DNA of 64,000 nucleotides from Micromonospora pattaloongensis. Its GTDB lineage: Bacteria; Actinomycetota; Actinomycetes; Mycobacteriales; Micromonosporaceae. The position numbers and the translations under genes were made by a program. The stretch spans positions 95,596 to 159,595 of the forward strand of contig NZ_FNPH01000010.1 of assembly GCF_900107255.1 (NCBI RefSeq). Reading direction: 5' to 3'. The notes beneath the pieces were generated by a model. That model searched no databases. It was given only the letters and a program-made list of their open reading frames with translations, and was not told the origin of the DNA. Shown here one piece after another: positions 27,591 to 36,758 of this stretch; positions within the stretch are counted from its first letter, which is position 1; each line of letters begins with the position of its first letter.

Positions 27591-27794
27591 TCAGAGCGGG
27601 CGAACCTGCTCAGCCTGCGGGCCCTTCTGGCCCTGGGCGATCTCGAACTCAACCCGCTGGTTCTCCTCCAGCGAGCGGTAGCCGCTCGACTGGATCGCCG
27701 AGAAGTGGACGAAGACGTCCGCGCCCCCGCCGTCGACGGTGATGAAGCCGAAGCCCTTGTCAGCGTTGAACCACTTCACGGTTCCCTGCGCCAT
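27591..27794 (-). CDS. cspA: Cold-shock protein (CspA family)
   Basis: Single cold-shock domain of 67 aa binding RNA and ssDNA. RNP1 KGFGFIT and RNP2 VFVHFS are intact. The ATG at 27794 has AAGGAG eight bases upstream. A -10-like TAGACT at 27952-27957 (minus strand) would give a leader of about 150 nt, as in many cold-shock genes. Confidence 0.97.
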   Translation of the reverse strand: MAQGTVKWFNADKGFGFITVDGGGADVFVHFSAIQSSGYRSLEENQRVEFEIAQGQKGPQAEQVRPL

Positions 27795-27951
27795 GTGTAT
27801 CTCCTTCATAAAACTGGCGGCCGAGCACGCCATGCGGCCGGTTGGCCGTTTTCGAGCAGCGGCGCCTGAGGGCCCCCGGAAGGAGACTTCTCACCCCGCA
27901 CCGTCGCGTGACGATGGGGTCCAGCAAACCACGTACGCAAAAACTTCGAAC

Positions 27952-27957
27952 AGTCTA
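27952..27957 (-). promoter_or_regulatory. -10-like element of cspA with long leader
   Basis: TAGACT on the minus strand. The leader to the cspA ATG is about 150 nt and has self-complementary GGCCGGTTGGCC segments. Confidence 0.4.
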
Positions 27958-27995
27958 CCCGACAACCCGCCCCGTGATGTGCCCCGCAGGGCGGT

Positions 27996-29549
27996 TCAGG
28001 CCGCCTCGCGCCGTCCGTCCAGGGCGAGGGCGACGAGCGCGCCGAGCGCGCAGAGCACCGCGGTCGCGGTGAATATCTCCGCGTACTCGGTGCGCAGCGC
28101 GGCGCGCACCGCGTCGGCGTACCCGTCGAGCTGCCGCTGGTACTCGGCGCGGGAGACCCCGAACGGCAGCGGGGTGGCGAGGTCGGCCGTCAGCTGCTGG
28201 AAGCGGTGCAGCCCCCAGGCGGTCAGCGCGGCGACCCCGACCAGCATCCCCATCATCCGGGCGACCACCACGGCGGCCGAGGCGATGCCGTGCTGCGACG
28301 GCGGGGTGGCACGCAGGACCGCGGCCGACAGCGGCGCGACCACGAGTCCGAGCCCCGCGCCGGCCAGCACCAGATCGGTGTCCACCCGCGGCAGGCTGAG
28401 GGGACCGAACCCGTGCCGGGCGGCGGCCAGGTCCGCCGGCCAGCCGGCGATCGCCAGGTACGCCGCGGCGGCCAGCAGCAGGCCGGCGACGGTCACCGCG
28501 CGTTCCCCGCCGCGGCGGGCGAGGAACCCGCCGACGACCGCGCCGATCGGCAGCGCGACCAGGAACCGGGTGAGCAGCAGCGCCGCGTCGACCGCGTCGC
28601 GCCCGAGCACGGTCTGGGCGAGCAGCTGGACGTCGACCAGCGTCACCATCAGGGCGGCGCCGGCGAGCCCGCTCGCGCCGAGCGCGGCCAGGAACGGCCG
28701 GGCGCGCACCCCGGCCGGGTCGAGCAGCCGGGTGGCGGCCCGGGACTCCCAGACGGCGAAGCCGGCCAGCAGCACGACCCCCGCGGCCAGGGTCGCCGGG
28801 CCCCACGGGGGCAGCACGGCCCGCTGCGGATCCGGGTTGTAGAGGCCGACGACGAGCAGTCCGAGCGCCACCGCCAGCAGCGCCCCGCCGACCGCGTCCA
28901 CCCGGGGCGGCGGTCCGACCCGCGGCCGGCCCGGCGGGACCGACCGGTGAACCACGACGGCGGCGAGCGCGGCGAGCGGCAGATTGATCCAGAAGACGCC
29001 CCGCCAGCCGACGAGGACGGCCAGCCCGGCGCCGTAGAGCGGCCCGAGCACGCTGCCCAGCTCCTGGGCCGCGCCGACCAGGCCGAGCGCCACCGGCCGG
29101 CGGGGGGCCGAGACCACATCGGAGACCAGCGCCATCGTCACCGGCAGCAGCGCGCCGCCGGCGAGCCCCTGCAGGGCCCGGCCCGCGACCAGCGCCGGCA
29201 TCGAGTCGGCGTACGCGGCGAGCGCGGAGCCCGCGGCGAAGCCGGCGAGGCAGGCCAGGATCAGCGGCCGCCGGCCGTACCGGTCGGAGAGGCGGCCCAG
29301 CAGCGGCATCCCGGCGATGTAGCCGAGCAGGTAACCGGTGACGATCGGGGTGGCCCGCTCCAGGCGGTTGAGCGGCACCCGCAGGTCGCGCAGGATCTCC
29401 ACGAGCAGGGTGACCACGACGTACGCGTCGAGCGCGGCGAGCAGCACCGCCACCCCACCGGCGCCGATCGCGAACCCGCGGCGCGCCGCACCGCCACCGG
29501 CCAGCGCCGCGACCCGGGTGTCGCAGCGGGCAGGGTCAGACGGGGGCAT
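27996..29549 (-). CDS. P55-like MFS exporter (DHA2-type)
   Basis: Membrane transporter of 517 aa with about 14 hydrophobic segments. MFS motif A is [12 protein letters not shown], after [14 protein letters not shown]. It lies directly downstream of, and overlaps by 14 bases, an LprG/LppX-type lipoprotein gene, the arrangement of mycobacterial Rv1411c-Rv1410c, where P55 with LprG moves triacylglycerides or glycolipids to the cell envelope and affects drug tolerance. Orthology is inferred from context and motif similarity. Confidence 0.85.
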   Translation of the reverse strand: MPPSDPARCDTRVAALAGGGAARRGFAIGAGGVAVLLAALDAYVVVTLLVEILRDLRVPLNRLERATPIVTGYLLGYIAGMPLLGRLSDRYGRRPLILACLAGFAAGSALAAYADSMPALVAGRALQGLAGGALLPVTMALVSDVVSAPRRPVALGLVGAAQELGSVLGPLYGAGLAVLVGWRGVFWINLPLAALAAVVVHRSVPPGRPRVGPPPRVDAVGGALLAVALGLLVVGLYNPDPQRAVLPPWGPATLAAGVVLLAGFAVWESRAATRLLDPAGVRARPFLAALGASGLAGAALMVTLVDVQLLAQTVLGRDAVDAALLLTRFLVALPIGAVVGGFLARRGGERAVTVAGLLLAAAAYLAIAGWPADLAAARHGFGPLSLPRVDTDLVLAGAGLGLVVAPLSAAVLRATPPSQHGIASAAVVVARMMGMLVGVAALTAWGLHRFQQLTADLATPLPFGVSRAEYQRQLDGYADAVRAALRTEYAEIFTATAVLCALGALVALALDGRREAA

Positions 29550-30228
29550 TGATGGTGACGGGCTCGTCGTAGCCGGTGAGGTTCACCGTGATCGTGCCGG
29601 TGCGGTTGCGTACCGGCAGCTCGATGCGGTGCAGCAGCCGCCGGTCCGCGCCGACCCAGAGGGTGCCGGTGATCTGCTCGTTCAGTCCCGGTACGAGCGT
29701 GGTCAACGCTTTGGTGTCGAAGGTGGCCCGGATCCGGTAGGTGTCCACCCCGTCCACCGACTCGCGCGCCTCGGTACGGCCGTCGCGGGCGGTCGCGACC
29801 ACGTGGGCGACGCCGCGGTCGGGGTCGAGCAGCGCGGACGGGTCGTAGACGCTCGCCGCCGCGGCGAGCGGCAGCTTCTGCCAGCCGCCGGTGAGCCCCT
29901 TGACGTACAGCTGGTCGCCCTTGACCACGAAGTTCAGCTCCACGGGGTTGCCGCCCTGGGCCAGCTGCGCGGTCCCCTCCGCGTCGCCGGCCCGGGTGAT
30001 CACGCCCTTGGCGCCGGCGATGCCGAGCATCTCCCCCGCCCCGCTGGTCGTGATCTCGAACCGGGCGGTTCCCACGGAGCGCAGCTCGGTGGCGCAGCCG
30101 GAGAGCAGCTCGGCCGCCGGGGGCAGGTCGCCGGTGGCGGCACGGTCATCCCCGCGGTCGCCGCGGGTGCAGCCGGCGAGCGCGGTCAGGGTCACGAGGA
30201 CGGCCGCGAGCGCGGCGAGTCGGCGCAT
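29536..30228 (-). CDS. LprG/LppX-family lipoprotein
   Basis: Secreted lipoprotein of 230 aa. A signal peptide ends in the lipobox LTALAGC with Cys20. The mature part shows the LppX_LprAFG lipid-binding fold signature ([57 protein letters not shown]). This family binds acylated lipids in a hydrophobic pocket. The gene overlaps the downstream P55-like exporter. Confidence 0.88.
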   Translation of the reverse strand: MRRLAALAAVLVTLTALAGCTRGDRGDDRAATGDLPPAAELLSGCATELRSVGTARFEITTSGAGEMLGIAGAKGVITRAGDAEGTAQLAQGGNPVELNFVVKGDQLYVKGLTGGWQKLPLAAAASVYDPSALLDPDRGVAHVVATARDGRTEARESVDGVDTYRIRATFDTKALTTLVPGLNEQITGTLWVGADRRLLHRIELPVRNRTGTITVNLTGYDEPVTINAPV

Positions 30229-30248
30229 GCACGGATGCTACCCATGCG

Positions 30249-30293
30249 CGGAAGGACCATTCGCCGCCGTCGAGGCGGGGAATGGTCCTTCCG
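30249..30293. terminator. Strong terminator hairpin
   Basis: A 20-base stem (30249-30268 with 30274-30293, one mismatch) with a 5-base loop, downstream of the DUF4235 gene and upstream of lprG. Confidence 0.75.
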
Positions 30294-30313
30294 GATCGGG
30301 TTCGCGGGCGCGG

Positions 30314-30586
30314 TCAGTCCGGCCACTGGCCGGTGAGCCGGCGTACGCCGGTCGCGCCGGCGCGGTCGACGGCGGCGCGCACCGCCCCGAAGATCGCCCC
30401 CTGCACCGCCGCGGCGGCGACGATCTCGCCCCACCCGCGGTGCTCGTCGGTCGGGTCGGGCGCCTCGCCGTCGCCGCCCGTCATCTTCCAGACCTGCTTG
30501 AACAGCGCCCCGGCGAGCGCGCCGGCCGCGATGCCCAGCACGATCCCGACCGGCCGGTACGCGATCTTGCTGACCGTGTTGCTCAC
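30314..30586 (-). CDS. DUF4235 small membrane protein
   Basis: Ninety residues with two hydrophobic segments (VGIVLGIAAGALAGALF and IVAAAAVQGAIFGAVRAAV), matching the actinobacterial DUF4235 family of unknown role. The GTG start overlaps the preceding stop as GTGA. It is the last gene of a three-gene operon. Confidence 0.85.
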   Translation of the reverse strand: MSNTVSKIAYRPVGIVLGIAAGALAGALFKQVWKMTGGDGEAPDPTDEHRGWGEIVAAAAVQGAIFGAVRAAVDRAGATGVRRLTGQWPD

Positions 30587-30894
30587 CTGCGCCTCCCTCG
30601 CATCAGCACCACCAGAACCGTGGCCGCGGTCGCGGCCACGGCGATGAGCGCCCAGGGCACCGCGTTGCGGCGCGCCTTCTCGCCCGTGCCCCGCACCGAC
30701 TCCCGTACCACGTCGGCGGTGTGCGCGGCCTGGTCCTGGATCCGCTGTTTCGTCCGGTCCGCGGATTCCCGCATCCGGGCCTTCACGTCGACCCTCGCGG
30801 CCAGCGCCTGCACGGTCTCGCCGAGCTCGGCCCGGGTCTGCCGGATCTCGGCGCGCAGCGCCTCCACGTCTCCGCTTCCGTTGCCGCTGCTCAT
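30583..30894 (-). CDS. DUF3618 protein
   Basis: 103 aa: a charged coiled-coil region (ALRAEIRQTRAELGETVQAL), then a C-terminal TM helix (about 80-98) and an RGRRR end. Matches DUF3618, often next to holin-X and DUF4235 genes in actinobacteria. ATG and TGA overlap both neighbours. Confidence 0.87.
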   Translation of the reverse strand: MSSGNGSGDVEALRAEIRQTRAELGETVQALAARVDVKARMRESADRTKQRIQDQAAHTADVVRESVRGTGEKARRNAVPWALIAVAATAATVLVVLMRGRRR

Positions 30895-31313
30895 GTCCGC
30901 CGCCGCGCCCTGACCGCATCACTGACCGTCTGCACATCGGCGCGCACGCCGTCGGCCGCCGCGGTCGGCATCGGCGGCACCGCCTGCGTCACCTGCTTCT
31001 TGCCGGCCAGCGCGAGCACCCCGGCGACGGCGAAGAGGGCGACCGCGACGATCAGCGCCGCCACCCAGGCCGGCATCGCCAGGGCGAGCAGCAGCACGAC
31101 CGCGGCGATCAGCGTGCCGAGGCCGAAGAGCGCGACGACGCCGCCGCCACCGAGCAGCCCGGCGCCGACACCCGCGTGCTTGCCCTTCTCGGCCAGTTCC
31201 ATCCGCGCCAGCGTGAGCTCGTCGCGGACCAGCCGCGATATCTGTTCGCTGGCGTGCTGCACCAGCTCAGCGGTCGACTGCTGGGCAGGCGGCCGGTTCA
31301 GGACGTCGGCCAT
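30891..31313 (-). CDS. Holin-X-type membrane protein (phage holin family)
   Basis: 140 aa with an N-terminal amphipathic part (LVRDELTLARMELAEKGKHAG), two strong TM helices (about 50-100) and a hydrophilic tail. This matches the actinobacterial Holin-X family, which despite its name is chromosomal and not clearly phage-related. The ATG follows AAGGAGGA. First gene of the operon with DUF3618 and DUF4235. Upstream GATT-N16-GGGCAT on the minus strand resembles a weak SigB-type promoter. Confidence 0.85.
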   Translation of the reverse strand: MADVLNRPPAQQSTAELVQHASEQISRLVRDELTLARMELAEKGKHAGVGAGLLGGGGVVALFGLGTLIAAVVLLLALAMPAWVAALIVAVALFAVAGVLALAGKKQVTQAVPPMPTAAADGVRADVQTVSDAVRARRRT

Positions 31314-31381
31314 GGTGTCCTCCTTTCCGAGACACGGGGTGTATGCCCCCATTCCACGGCGTGCAATCCTGAACGCGAAGA

Positions 31382-32470
31382 TCACCCGAGCACGACGACG
31401 CTGCGCAGCACCTCGCCGCGCTGCATCCGCCCGAAGGCGCCCTCGACGTCGTCGATCCCGATCGTCTCCGTGACGAACAGGTCCAGCGGCAGCCGTCCCT
31501 GCCGGTAGAGCGAGATCAGCATCGGGAAGTCCCGCGACGGCAGGCAGTCGCCGTACCAGGAGGGTTTGATCGCCCCGCCCCGGCTGAAGACGTCGAGAAG
31601 AGGCAGCGACAACGGCATGGCCGGGGTCGGCACGCCCACCAGGACCAGCGTGCCGGCGTAGTCGCGGGCGTAGAACGCCTGCATGAACACCTCGGGGCGG
31701 CCGACGGCGTCGATCGTGACGTTCACGCCGTGCCCGTCGGTGAGGGCGCGCACCGCGTCGATCGCGTCCCGCTCCCGTGAGTTGATCGTGTGGGTGGCGC
31801 CGAACTGCCGCGCCCACCGCAGCTTCCGCTCGTCGATGTCGATGCCGATCACCGTGGTGGCCCCGGCGAGCACCGCCCCGGCGATCGCCGCGTCGCCCAC
31901 CCCGCCGCAGCCGAAGACCGCCACCGAGTCGCCGTATCCGACCGCGCCGGTGTTCACCGCCGCGCCGATCCCGGCCATCACGCCGCAGCCGAGCAGCCCG
32001 GCCGAGGTGGCGGGGGCGTGCGGGTCCACCTTGGTGCACTGCCCGGCCGCGACCAGCGTGGTCGGGGTGAGCGCGCCGATGCCGAGCGCGGGGGTGAGCG
32101 TCGTGCCGTCGAGCAGGGTCATCGGCTGACGGGCGTTGTGGGTGGCGAAGCAGTACCAGGGACGGCCGCGGCGACACGAGCGGCACCGCCCGCACCACGC
32201 CCGCCAGTTGAGGATGACGAAGTCGCCGCGGGCAAGGTCGTGCACGTCGTCGCCGACCGCCTCGACGACGCCCGCCGCCTCGTGTCCCAGCAGGTACGGG
32301 TAGTCGTCGCCGATGGCGCCGTCGCGGTAGTGCAGGTCGGTGTGGCACACCCCGCACGCCTGCACCGCGACCAGCACCTCCCCCGGCCCGGGGTCCGGCA
32401 CGATGATCGTCTCGACCGTCGCGGGGGCGTTCTTGGCGCGGGCCACCACCGCGGGAACCTCAGTCGGCAT
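31382..32470 (-). CDS. S-(hydroxymethyl)mycothiol dehydrogenase
   Basis: Zn-dependent medium-chain dehydrogenase (362 aa) that oxidises the formaldehyde-mycothiol adduct. Catalytic zinc ligands are in CGVCHTDL and GHEAAG, structural zinc cysteines in the [10 protein letters not shown] segment, and the Rossmann motif is GCGGVGDAA. The segments [16 protein letters not shown] and [15 protein letters not shown] are those of the mycothiol-dependent enzymes rather than general alcohol dehydrogenases. Starts at the ATG at 32470. Confidence 0.9.
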   Translation of the reverse strand: MPTEVPAVVARAKNAPATVETIIVPDPGPGEVLVAVQACGVCHTDLHYRDGAIGDDYPYLLGHEAAGVVEAVGDDVHDLARGDFVILNWRAWCGRCRSCRRGRPWYCFATHNARQPMTLLDGTTLTPALGIGALTPTTLVAAGQCTKVDPHAPATSAGLLGCGVMAGIGAAVNTGAVGYGDSVAVFGCGGVGDAAIAGAVLAGATTVIGIDIDERKLRWARQFGATHTINSRERDAIDAVRALTDGHGVNVTIDAVGRPEVFMQAFYARDYAGTLVLVGVPTPAMPLSLPLLDVFSRGGAIKPSWYGDCLPSRDFPMLISLYRQGRLPLDLFVTETIGIDDVEGAFGRMQRGEVLRSVVVLG

Positions 32471-32561
32471 GCGCGGAACCCTCCCTGGCGGGATCGTCCT
32501 GGCGGGGGCGGCAGAGTTCCGTCGTACCAGAGGCGGGCGCGCGCCGAGCGGGAAACGGCCG

Positions 32562-33770
32562 CTACCGCAGCGCGTCGACCGGCTCCTCCGGGCCGACGAA
32601 CGCCTCGCTGCGCGCGTCGCCGTCGTCGCTGCCGCCGAAGACCCGCGCGTCGTCGGGCACCTCCGGCGCCGCCGCGGCGCCGGCCGTGCGCCGCCGGGGG
32701 CGCGCCGAGTTCTTCCACTGCCAGTCGAGGTTGCTGTTCGCGTCGCCGAACTCGGCACGGACCCGTGGCATCGCGGTCGGCCGCTGCTCGCGCAGCCACT
32801 GGACCATGTGTTCGCGGACCACGCAGCGCAGATCCCACAGGCTTCCCGCGTCGGGGGCGCTGACCAGCGCCCGCAGCCGCACCATGCCGCCGGTCGCGTC
32901 GGTGACCTGCAGCACGCACACCCGCCCGTCCCACAGCTCGTTCCCCTCGACCAGCCGACGAAGCTCCTCGCGCATGGTCTGGACGGGCACCGACCAGTCG
33001 ACGTCGAACTCGGCGGTGCCGAGCACGGCCGCGCGGGTGCGGGTCCAGTTCTGGAACGGCTTGGTGGTGAAGTACGAGGTGGGCAGGATCAGCCGCCGGT
33101 CGTCCCAGATGTGCACCACGACGTAGCTCAGGGTCAGCTCCTCGATTCGGCCCCACTCCCCCTCGACGACCACCACGTCGTCGATCCGGACCGCGTCGCT
33201 GAACGCCAGCTGCAGGCCGGCGAAGACGTTGCCGAGGACGCTCTGCGCGGCGAGCGCGGCCACCACACCGATCACACCGGCGGAGGCGAGCACGCTGGTC
33301 CCCACGCCGCGCACGCTCGGGAAGGTCATCAGCATCACGCCGATGGCGAGGACGGCGATCACCGCGACGGTCAGCCGGCGCAGCATCACGACCTGGGTGT
33401 GGACCCGCCGCGCGTGCCGGTTGTCGGCCACGTCGATGCGGAAGCGGGCCAGCGCGGTGTCCTCGGTGACCAGCAGCAGCGACGCCACCAGCCAGGCCGT
33501 CGAGGCGATCACCGCGAGGACGAGGACGTGGAGCACCGCGGCCAGCCACGGCTCGCGGGCCGCCGTGCCGGTGCTGAGGCGGACGGCGAACTGCACGGCC
33601 AACACGGTGGCTGCGACCTGGAACGGCCGGTGCGAGTGTTCGGCCAGCTCGCAGAGGAGGAGCGAGCGTCTACCGAGCCGGCGGACGACTCGGTGCACCA
33701 CCTCCACCAGGAGCAGAGCGATCGCCGCCGCGGCGAGCACGGCGGCGATCACGGTCAGCACGGTCGGCAC
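32562..33770 (-). CDS. Small-conductance mechanosensitive channel (MscS family)
   Basis: About 402 aa: four TM helices, the last being the pore helix ([24 protein letters not shown]), then the beta domain ([36 protein letters not shown]) and a variable C-terminus. It releases solutes on hypo-osmotic shock. The GTG at 33770 is chosen over an upstream TTG because AGGGGG lies just before it. Confidence 0.9.
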   Translation of the reverse strand: MPTVLTVIAAVLAAAAIALLLVEVVHRVVRRLGRRSLLLCELAEHSHRPFQVAATVLAVQFAVRLSTGTAAREPWLAAVLHVLVLAVIASTAWLVASLLLVTEDTALARFRIDVADNRHARRVHTQVVMLRRLTVAVIAVLAIGVMLMTFPSVRGVGTSVLASAGVIGVVAALAAQSVLGNVFAGLQLAFSDAVRIDDVVVVEGEWGRIEELTLSYVVVHIWDDRRLILPTSYFTTKPFQNWTRTRAAVLGTAEFDVDWSVPVQTMREELRRLVEGNELWDGRVCVLQVTDATGGMVRLRALVSAPDAGSLWDLRCVVREHMVQWLREQRPTAMPRVRAEFGDANSNLDWQWKNSARPRRRTAGAAAAPEVPDDARVFGGSDDGDARSEAFVGPEEPVDALR

Positions 33771-33841
33771 GGGCAACCCCCTGAACAAGCGGCTCGATCA
33801 AAAAACCGCTAGTTTGCCCGATGCGGCCGGATTCAATCGCA

Positions 33842-34678
33842 TTAAACCTGTCGATACTTGGCCTGCACGAGGCAGAACGCCGCGAACGCCCCGATCCCGA
33901 GCGCCACGAGCGTGAGCAGGCTCGCCCCGTACGGCTGCTCCCGCAGCGCGCGCAGCGCCGCGTCCAGCCCGCGCGCCTTGTCCGGGTCGTACGTCACCGC
34001 GGCCCCGATCACGAGCGCGCCGGCGACGCCGTACGCGACGCCCTTCGCGGCGTAGCCCGCGACCCCCAGTCGCCGCGCCAGCCGCCGGGTGCCGGCGCTC
34101 ATCCGCCCGGTCTCCAGGTGCTTCTCGAAGCGCTTGATGACGCCGTAGACCACCAGCCCGACCCCGAGACCGGCCAGCGCCAGCCCGAGCAGCGCCACCA
34201 GCCACCGGCCGCCCGCCGAGCCCATCAGCCGTTCGCTGAGCGCCTGCTGCTTGTCGGCGCTGCTGGCGGCGGCGTGCCGGTGGACCTGGTACGCCGTCCA
34301 CGCGAAGTACAGGTAGACGGCGGTACGGCCGGCCGAGGCGACGCGCTCGAAGACGCGCTCCGCCCCGCGGTCGGCCCGGTGCCCGATCGCCGCCTCGAAC
34401 GCCTGCCACAGCGCCATCGCGGCCAACCCGACCGCGACGGCCACCACCAGGAACCGGCCCAGTGGTTGCTGGGCGAGCAGCTTCAGCGCCCCGGACTGGT
34501 CGCCCTCGCCGGCCGGCGTGCCGAAGGCGATCTGCAGCGCCAGCCAGGCGAAGAGCAGGTGCACGATCCCGTAGCCGACGAACCCGCCGCGGGCGAGCAG
34601 CTCGAGCGGGCGACTGCGCGCCATCCGGGAGGCGCCGGCGTGTGCATCAAGACTCAACGACATGGCCGGTGCATTCAC
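33842..34678 (-). CDS. DUF1206 membrane protein
   Basis: Integral membrane protein (278 aa) with six hydrophobic segments in three similar pairs, each with G-x-x-x-Y-G or A-x-x-x-Y-x-type motifs (ARGGFVGYGIVHLL, RTAVYLYFAWTAY, GVAGYAAKGVAYGVAG), as in DUF1206. Start uncertain: GTG at 34678 or ATG at 34663. Function unknown. Confidence 0.87.
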   Translation of the reverse strand: MNAPAMSLSLDAHAGASRMARSRPLELLARGGFVGYGIVHLLFAWLALQIAFGTPAGEGDQSGALKLLAQQPLGRFLVVAVAVGLAAMALWQAFEAAIGHRADRGAERVFERVASAGRTAVYLYFAWTAYQVHRHAAASSADKQQALSERLMGSAGGRWLVALLGLALAGLGVGLVVYGVIKRFEKHLETGRMSAGTRRLARRLGVAGYAAKGVAYGVAGALVIGAAVTYDPDKARGLDAALRALREQPYGASLLTLVALGIGAFAAFCLVQAKYRQV

Positions 34679-34731
34679 CGACCCGGATGATTTTCAAACG
34701 CCGCGGCGCCGGATCCGGCGCCGGGTGACGT

Positions 34732-35079
34732 TCAGTTCCGGGCGACCCGGATCGCCACCTTGTCGGCGGTCACGCTCTCCAGCGTCACCGCCAGGCCGCC
34801 CACCTCGGTCGCCTGCTGGCCGACGGTCAGCGCCAACTGCTCCCCCGCGACCTCGACGGTCACCCGGTCGCCGTCGGCGCCGACGAGCTTCGCCTCCACG
34901 CCGAGGATGTTGGCGCTCGCCTCGACGCCACGGTTGAAGGTGACGGTGCAGGCGTCCAGCCCGCAGTCGGTGGAGGCGCCCTCGGAGCTGCAGCCGGCGA
35001 GGACGGCGGCGGCGAGGGCGAGGCCGGCGGCGAGCGCCGCGACCCGACGGACAGGGGCGGGCGAGGGGCGAGAGCTCAT
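34732..35079 (-). CDS. Small lipoprotein
   Basis: 115 aa with a signal peptide ending in the lipobox AVLAGC and a mature beta-rich domain of about 85 residues with a Cys pair (DCGLDACTV). Not assigned to a family. The ATG at 35079 follows a GGTGGGGTG segment. Confidence 0.75.
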   Translation of the reverse strand: MSSRPSPAPVRRVAALAAGLALAAAVLAGCSSEGASTDCGLDACTVTFNRGVEASANILGVEAKLVGADGDRVTVEVAGEQLALTVGQQATEVGGLAVTLESVTADKVAIRVARN

Positions 35080-35147
35080 GGACACCCCACCGAGGGTACG
35101 GGGTGGCTGCCAGCGCCTTTCCTGGCACGCGCGCGGGTGCGGCCCCG

Positions 35148-35153
35148 TAGGCT
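35148..35153 (+). promoter_or_regulatory. -10-like TAGGCT upstream of the GNAT gene
   Basis: TAGGCT followed by a leader of about 23 nt carrying GGAAGGGGGG before the GTG at 35183. Confidence 0.35.
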
Positions 35154-35182
35154 GGAGCTGCGGTGGAAGGGGGGTCGGGCCG

Positions 35183-35473
35183 GTGAGTGTCCTGGTCGAA
35201 GACAATCCCGCGCGACGGCGGTTCGAGATCCTGGTCGACGGCAGCCTGGCCGGCTTCGCCTCCTACGAGCTGCGGCAGGACACGGTGATCTTCCTGCACA
35301 CCGAGGTCGACGCGGCCCGGCAGGGGCAGGGCATCGGCACGAACCTGGCGCAGGGCGCGCTCGAACAGGTGCGTGAGCGCGGCGAGCGGGTGATCCCACG
35401 GTGCCCGTTCATCGCCGGCTACATCGAGCGCAACCCGCACTACGCCGATCTCCTGGAGATCGAGACAGCCTGA
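35183..35473 (+). CDS. GNAT-family N-acetyltransferase (small YjdJ-like type)
   Basis: 96-residue protein with the acetyl-CoA loop ARQGQGIGTNLAQGAL and the segments FASYELRQDTVIFLHTEV and RCPFIAGYIERNPHYADL typical of minimal GCN5-related acetyltransferases. GTG start with a GGAAGGGGGG ribosome site. Acceptor unknown. Confidence 0.85.
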   Translation: MSVLVEDNPARRRFEILVDGSLAGFASYELRQDTVIFLHTEVDAARQGQGIGTNLAQGALEQVRERGERVIPRCPFIAGYIERNPHYADLLEIETA

Positions 35474-35523
35474 GGCCGCGCGCGGGGCTGTCGGCGGCCG
35501 GCCGGGCGTGCGACAGTGCCGGG

Positions 35524-35658
35524 ATGCGACAGATGGTTCTCGCGGCCCAGGACGTGAGTTGGCACGACATCCCGGCCGTGAAACTGCTCGGCGGGGTGCT
35601 CGGGATCCTGCTGCTCGTCGCGGCCCTCCGGTCGATGTTCGGCAAGGGCGGGCGCTGA
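35524..35658 (+). CDS. Small single-TM protein
   Basis: Forty-four residues: a polar N-terminus, one hydrophobic helix (AVKLLGGVLGILLLVAALRS) and a basic end. ATG start with weak ribosome signals. The hydrophobic pattern supports a real membrane peptide, but no family is recognised. Confidence 0.45.
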   Translation: MRQMVLAAQDVSWHDIPAVKLLGGVLGILLLVAALRSMFGKGGR

Positions 35659-35744
35659 CACCCGTTCGGGTCCACCCACGCATGCCGCCGCGACAATCGG
35701 GTATTGCCCGCCCATCCGCGACACGACGGCACCGGGGGTATCGG

Positions 35745-36695
35745 ATGCGCATCGGCTACATGCTGTCCAGCGAGGAGTTCGGCCCGGCGGAGCTGCTGGC
35801 ACAGGCGCGGGCCGCCGAGCGGGCCGGGTTCCAGGGTTTGTGGATCTCCGATCACTTCCACCCGTGGAACGACGCGCAGGGGCAGAGCCCCTTCGTCTGG
35901 TCGATGATCGGCGCGCTGAGCCAGGTCTGCCGGCTGCCGGTGACCACCTCGGTGACCTGTCCGACCATGCGCATCCACCCGGCGATCATCGCGCAGGCCG
36001 CCGCGACCGCCGCCGTCCTGCACGAGGGGCGTTTCGTGCTCGGCGTCGGCACCGGCGAGGCGCTCAACGAGCACATCTACGGCGACGCGTGGCCGTCGGC
36101 CAGCGTCCGGCTCGACATGCTCAAGGAGGCCGTCGAACTCATCCGGGAACTCTGGAAAGGCGAGTTCGTTCACCACGACGGCGAGCACTACACCCTGGAG
36201 AACGCCCGGATCTACACGCTGCCCGACAAGCCCCCGCCGATCTACGTCTCCGGCTTCGGTCCCCGATCGGTCAACCTCGCCGCCCGGATCGGCGACGGCT
36301 ACATCGGCACCATGCCCGACGCCGAGCTGGTGCGGCGGTTCCGGGGGGTCGGCGGCGGCGAGAAGCCGTGCCAGGCCGGGTTCAAGGCCGCCTTCGCCGA
36401 CAGCGAGGACGAGGGCATGCGGATCGCGTACGAGCGCTGGCCCAACGCCGGGCTCCCCGGCGAGCTCTCCCAGGTGCTGCCGTCCCCGCGCCACTTCGAA
36501 CAGGCCAGCCAGCTCGTCCAGCCGGAGATGATGAAGAAGTTCTTCGTCTGCGGCAACGATCCCGAGGCGCACCTGAAGCAGATCGAGACGTACAAGCAGG
36601 CCGGCTACGACGAGCTCTACGTGGCCAACACCGGGCCACACTACGAGGGCTTCATGAAGATGTACGCCGAGCACGTGCTGCCGAACGTGCGCTGA
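35745..36695 (+). CDS. F420-dependent LLM-class oxidoreductase (FGD-like)
   Basis: 316 aa (beta/alpha)8 flavin-type enzyme of the F420-dependent luciferase-like class, near the glucose-6-phosphate dehydrogenase branch: GFQGLWISDHFHPWNDAQGQ, PVTTSVTCPTMRIHPAI, RFVLGVGTGEALNEHI and PIYVSGFGPRSVNLAARIGDG. It uses deazaflavin F420, a typical actinobacterial cofactor. Substrate uncertain. ATG at 35745. Confidence 0.88.
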   Translation: MRIGYMLSSEEFGPAELLAQARAAERAGFQGLWISDHFHPWNDAQGQSPFVWSMIGALSQVCRLPVTTSVTCPTMRIHPAIIAQAAATAAVLHEGRFVLGVGTGEALNEHIYGDAWPSASVRLDMLKEAVELIRELWKGEFVHHDGEHYTLENARIYTLPDKPPPIYVSGFGPRSVNLAARIGDGYIGTMPDAELVRRFRGVGGGEKPCQAGFKAAFADSEDEGMRIAYERWPNAGLPGELSQVLPSPRHFEQASQLVQPEMMKKFFVCGNDPEAHLKQIETYKQAGYDELYVANTGPHYEGFMKMYAEHVLPNVR

Positions 36696-36720
36696 GCGTC
36701 TGCGTCGTAGCGGGCGCGTC

Positions 36721-36746
36721 GTTTCGGGCGGGCGCACGCCGGGTAA
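36721..36746 (+). promoter_or_regulatory. SigB/SigF-like promoter of recQ
   Basis: GTTT (36721-36724), 16 bases, then GGGTAA (36741-36746), 12 bases before the recQ ATG. Fits the stress-sigma pattern GTTT-N14-16-GGGTAT. Confidence 0.5.
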
Positions 36747-36758
36747 CCACGCATCCCG

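Noticed and set aside
30891..31313. Holin-X protein considered as evidence of a prophage
   Set aside because: The three-gene neighbourhood with DUF3618 and DUF4235 is a common chromosomal actinobacterial set, and no phage structural genes are present.
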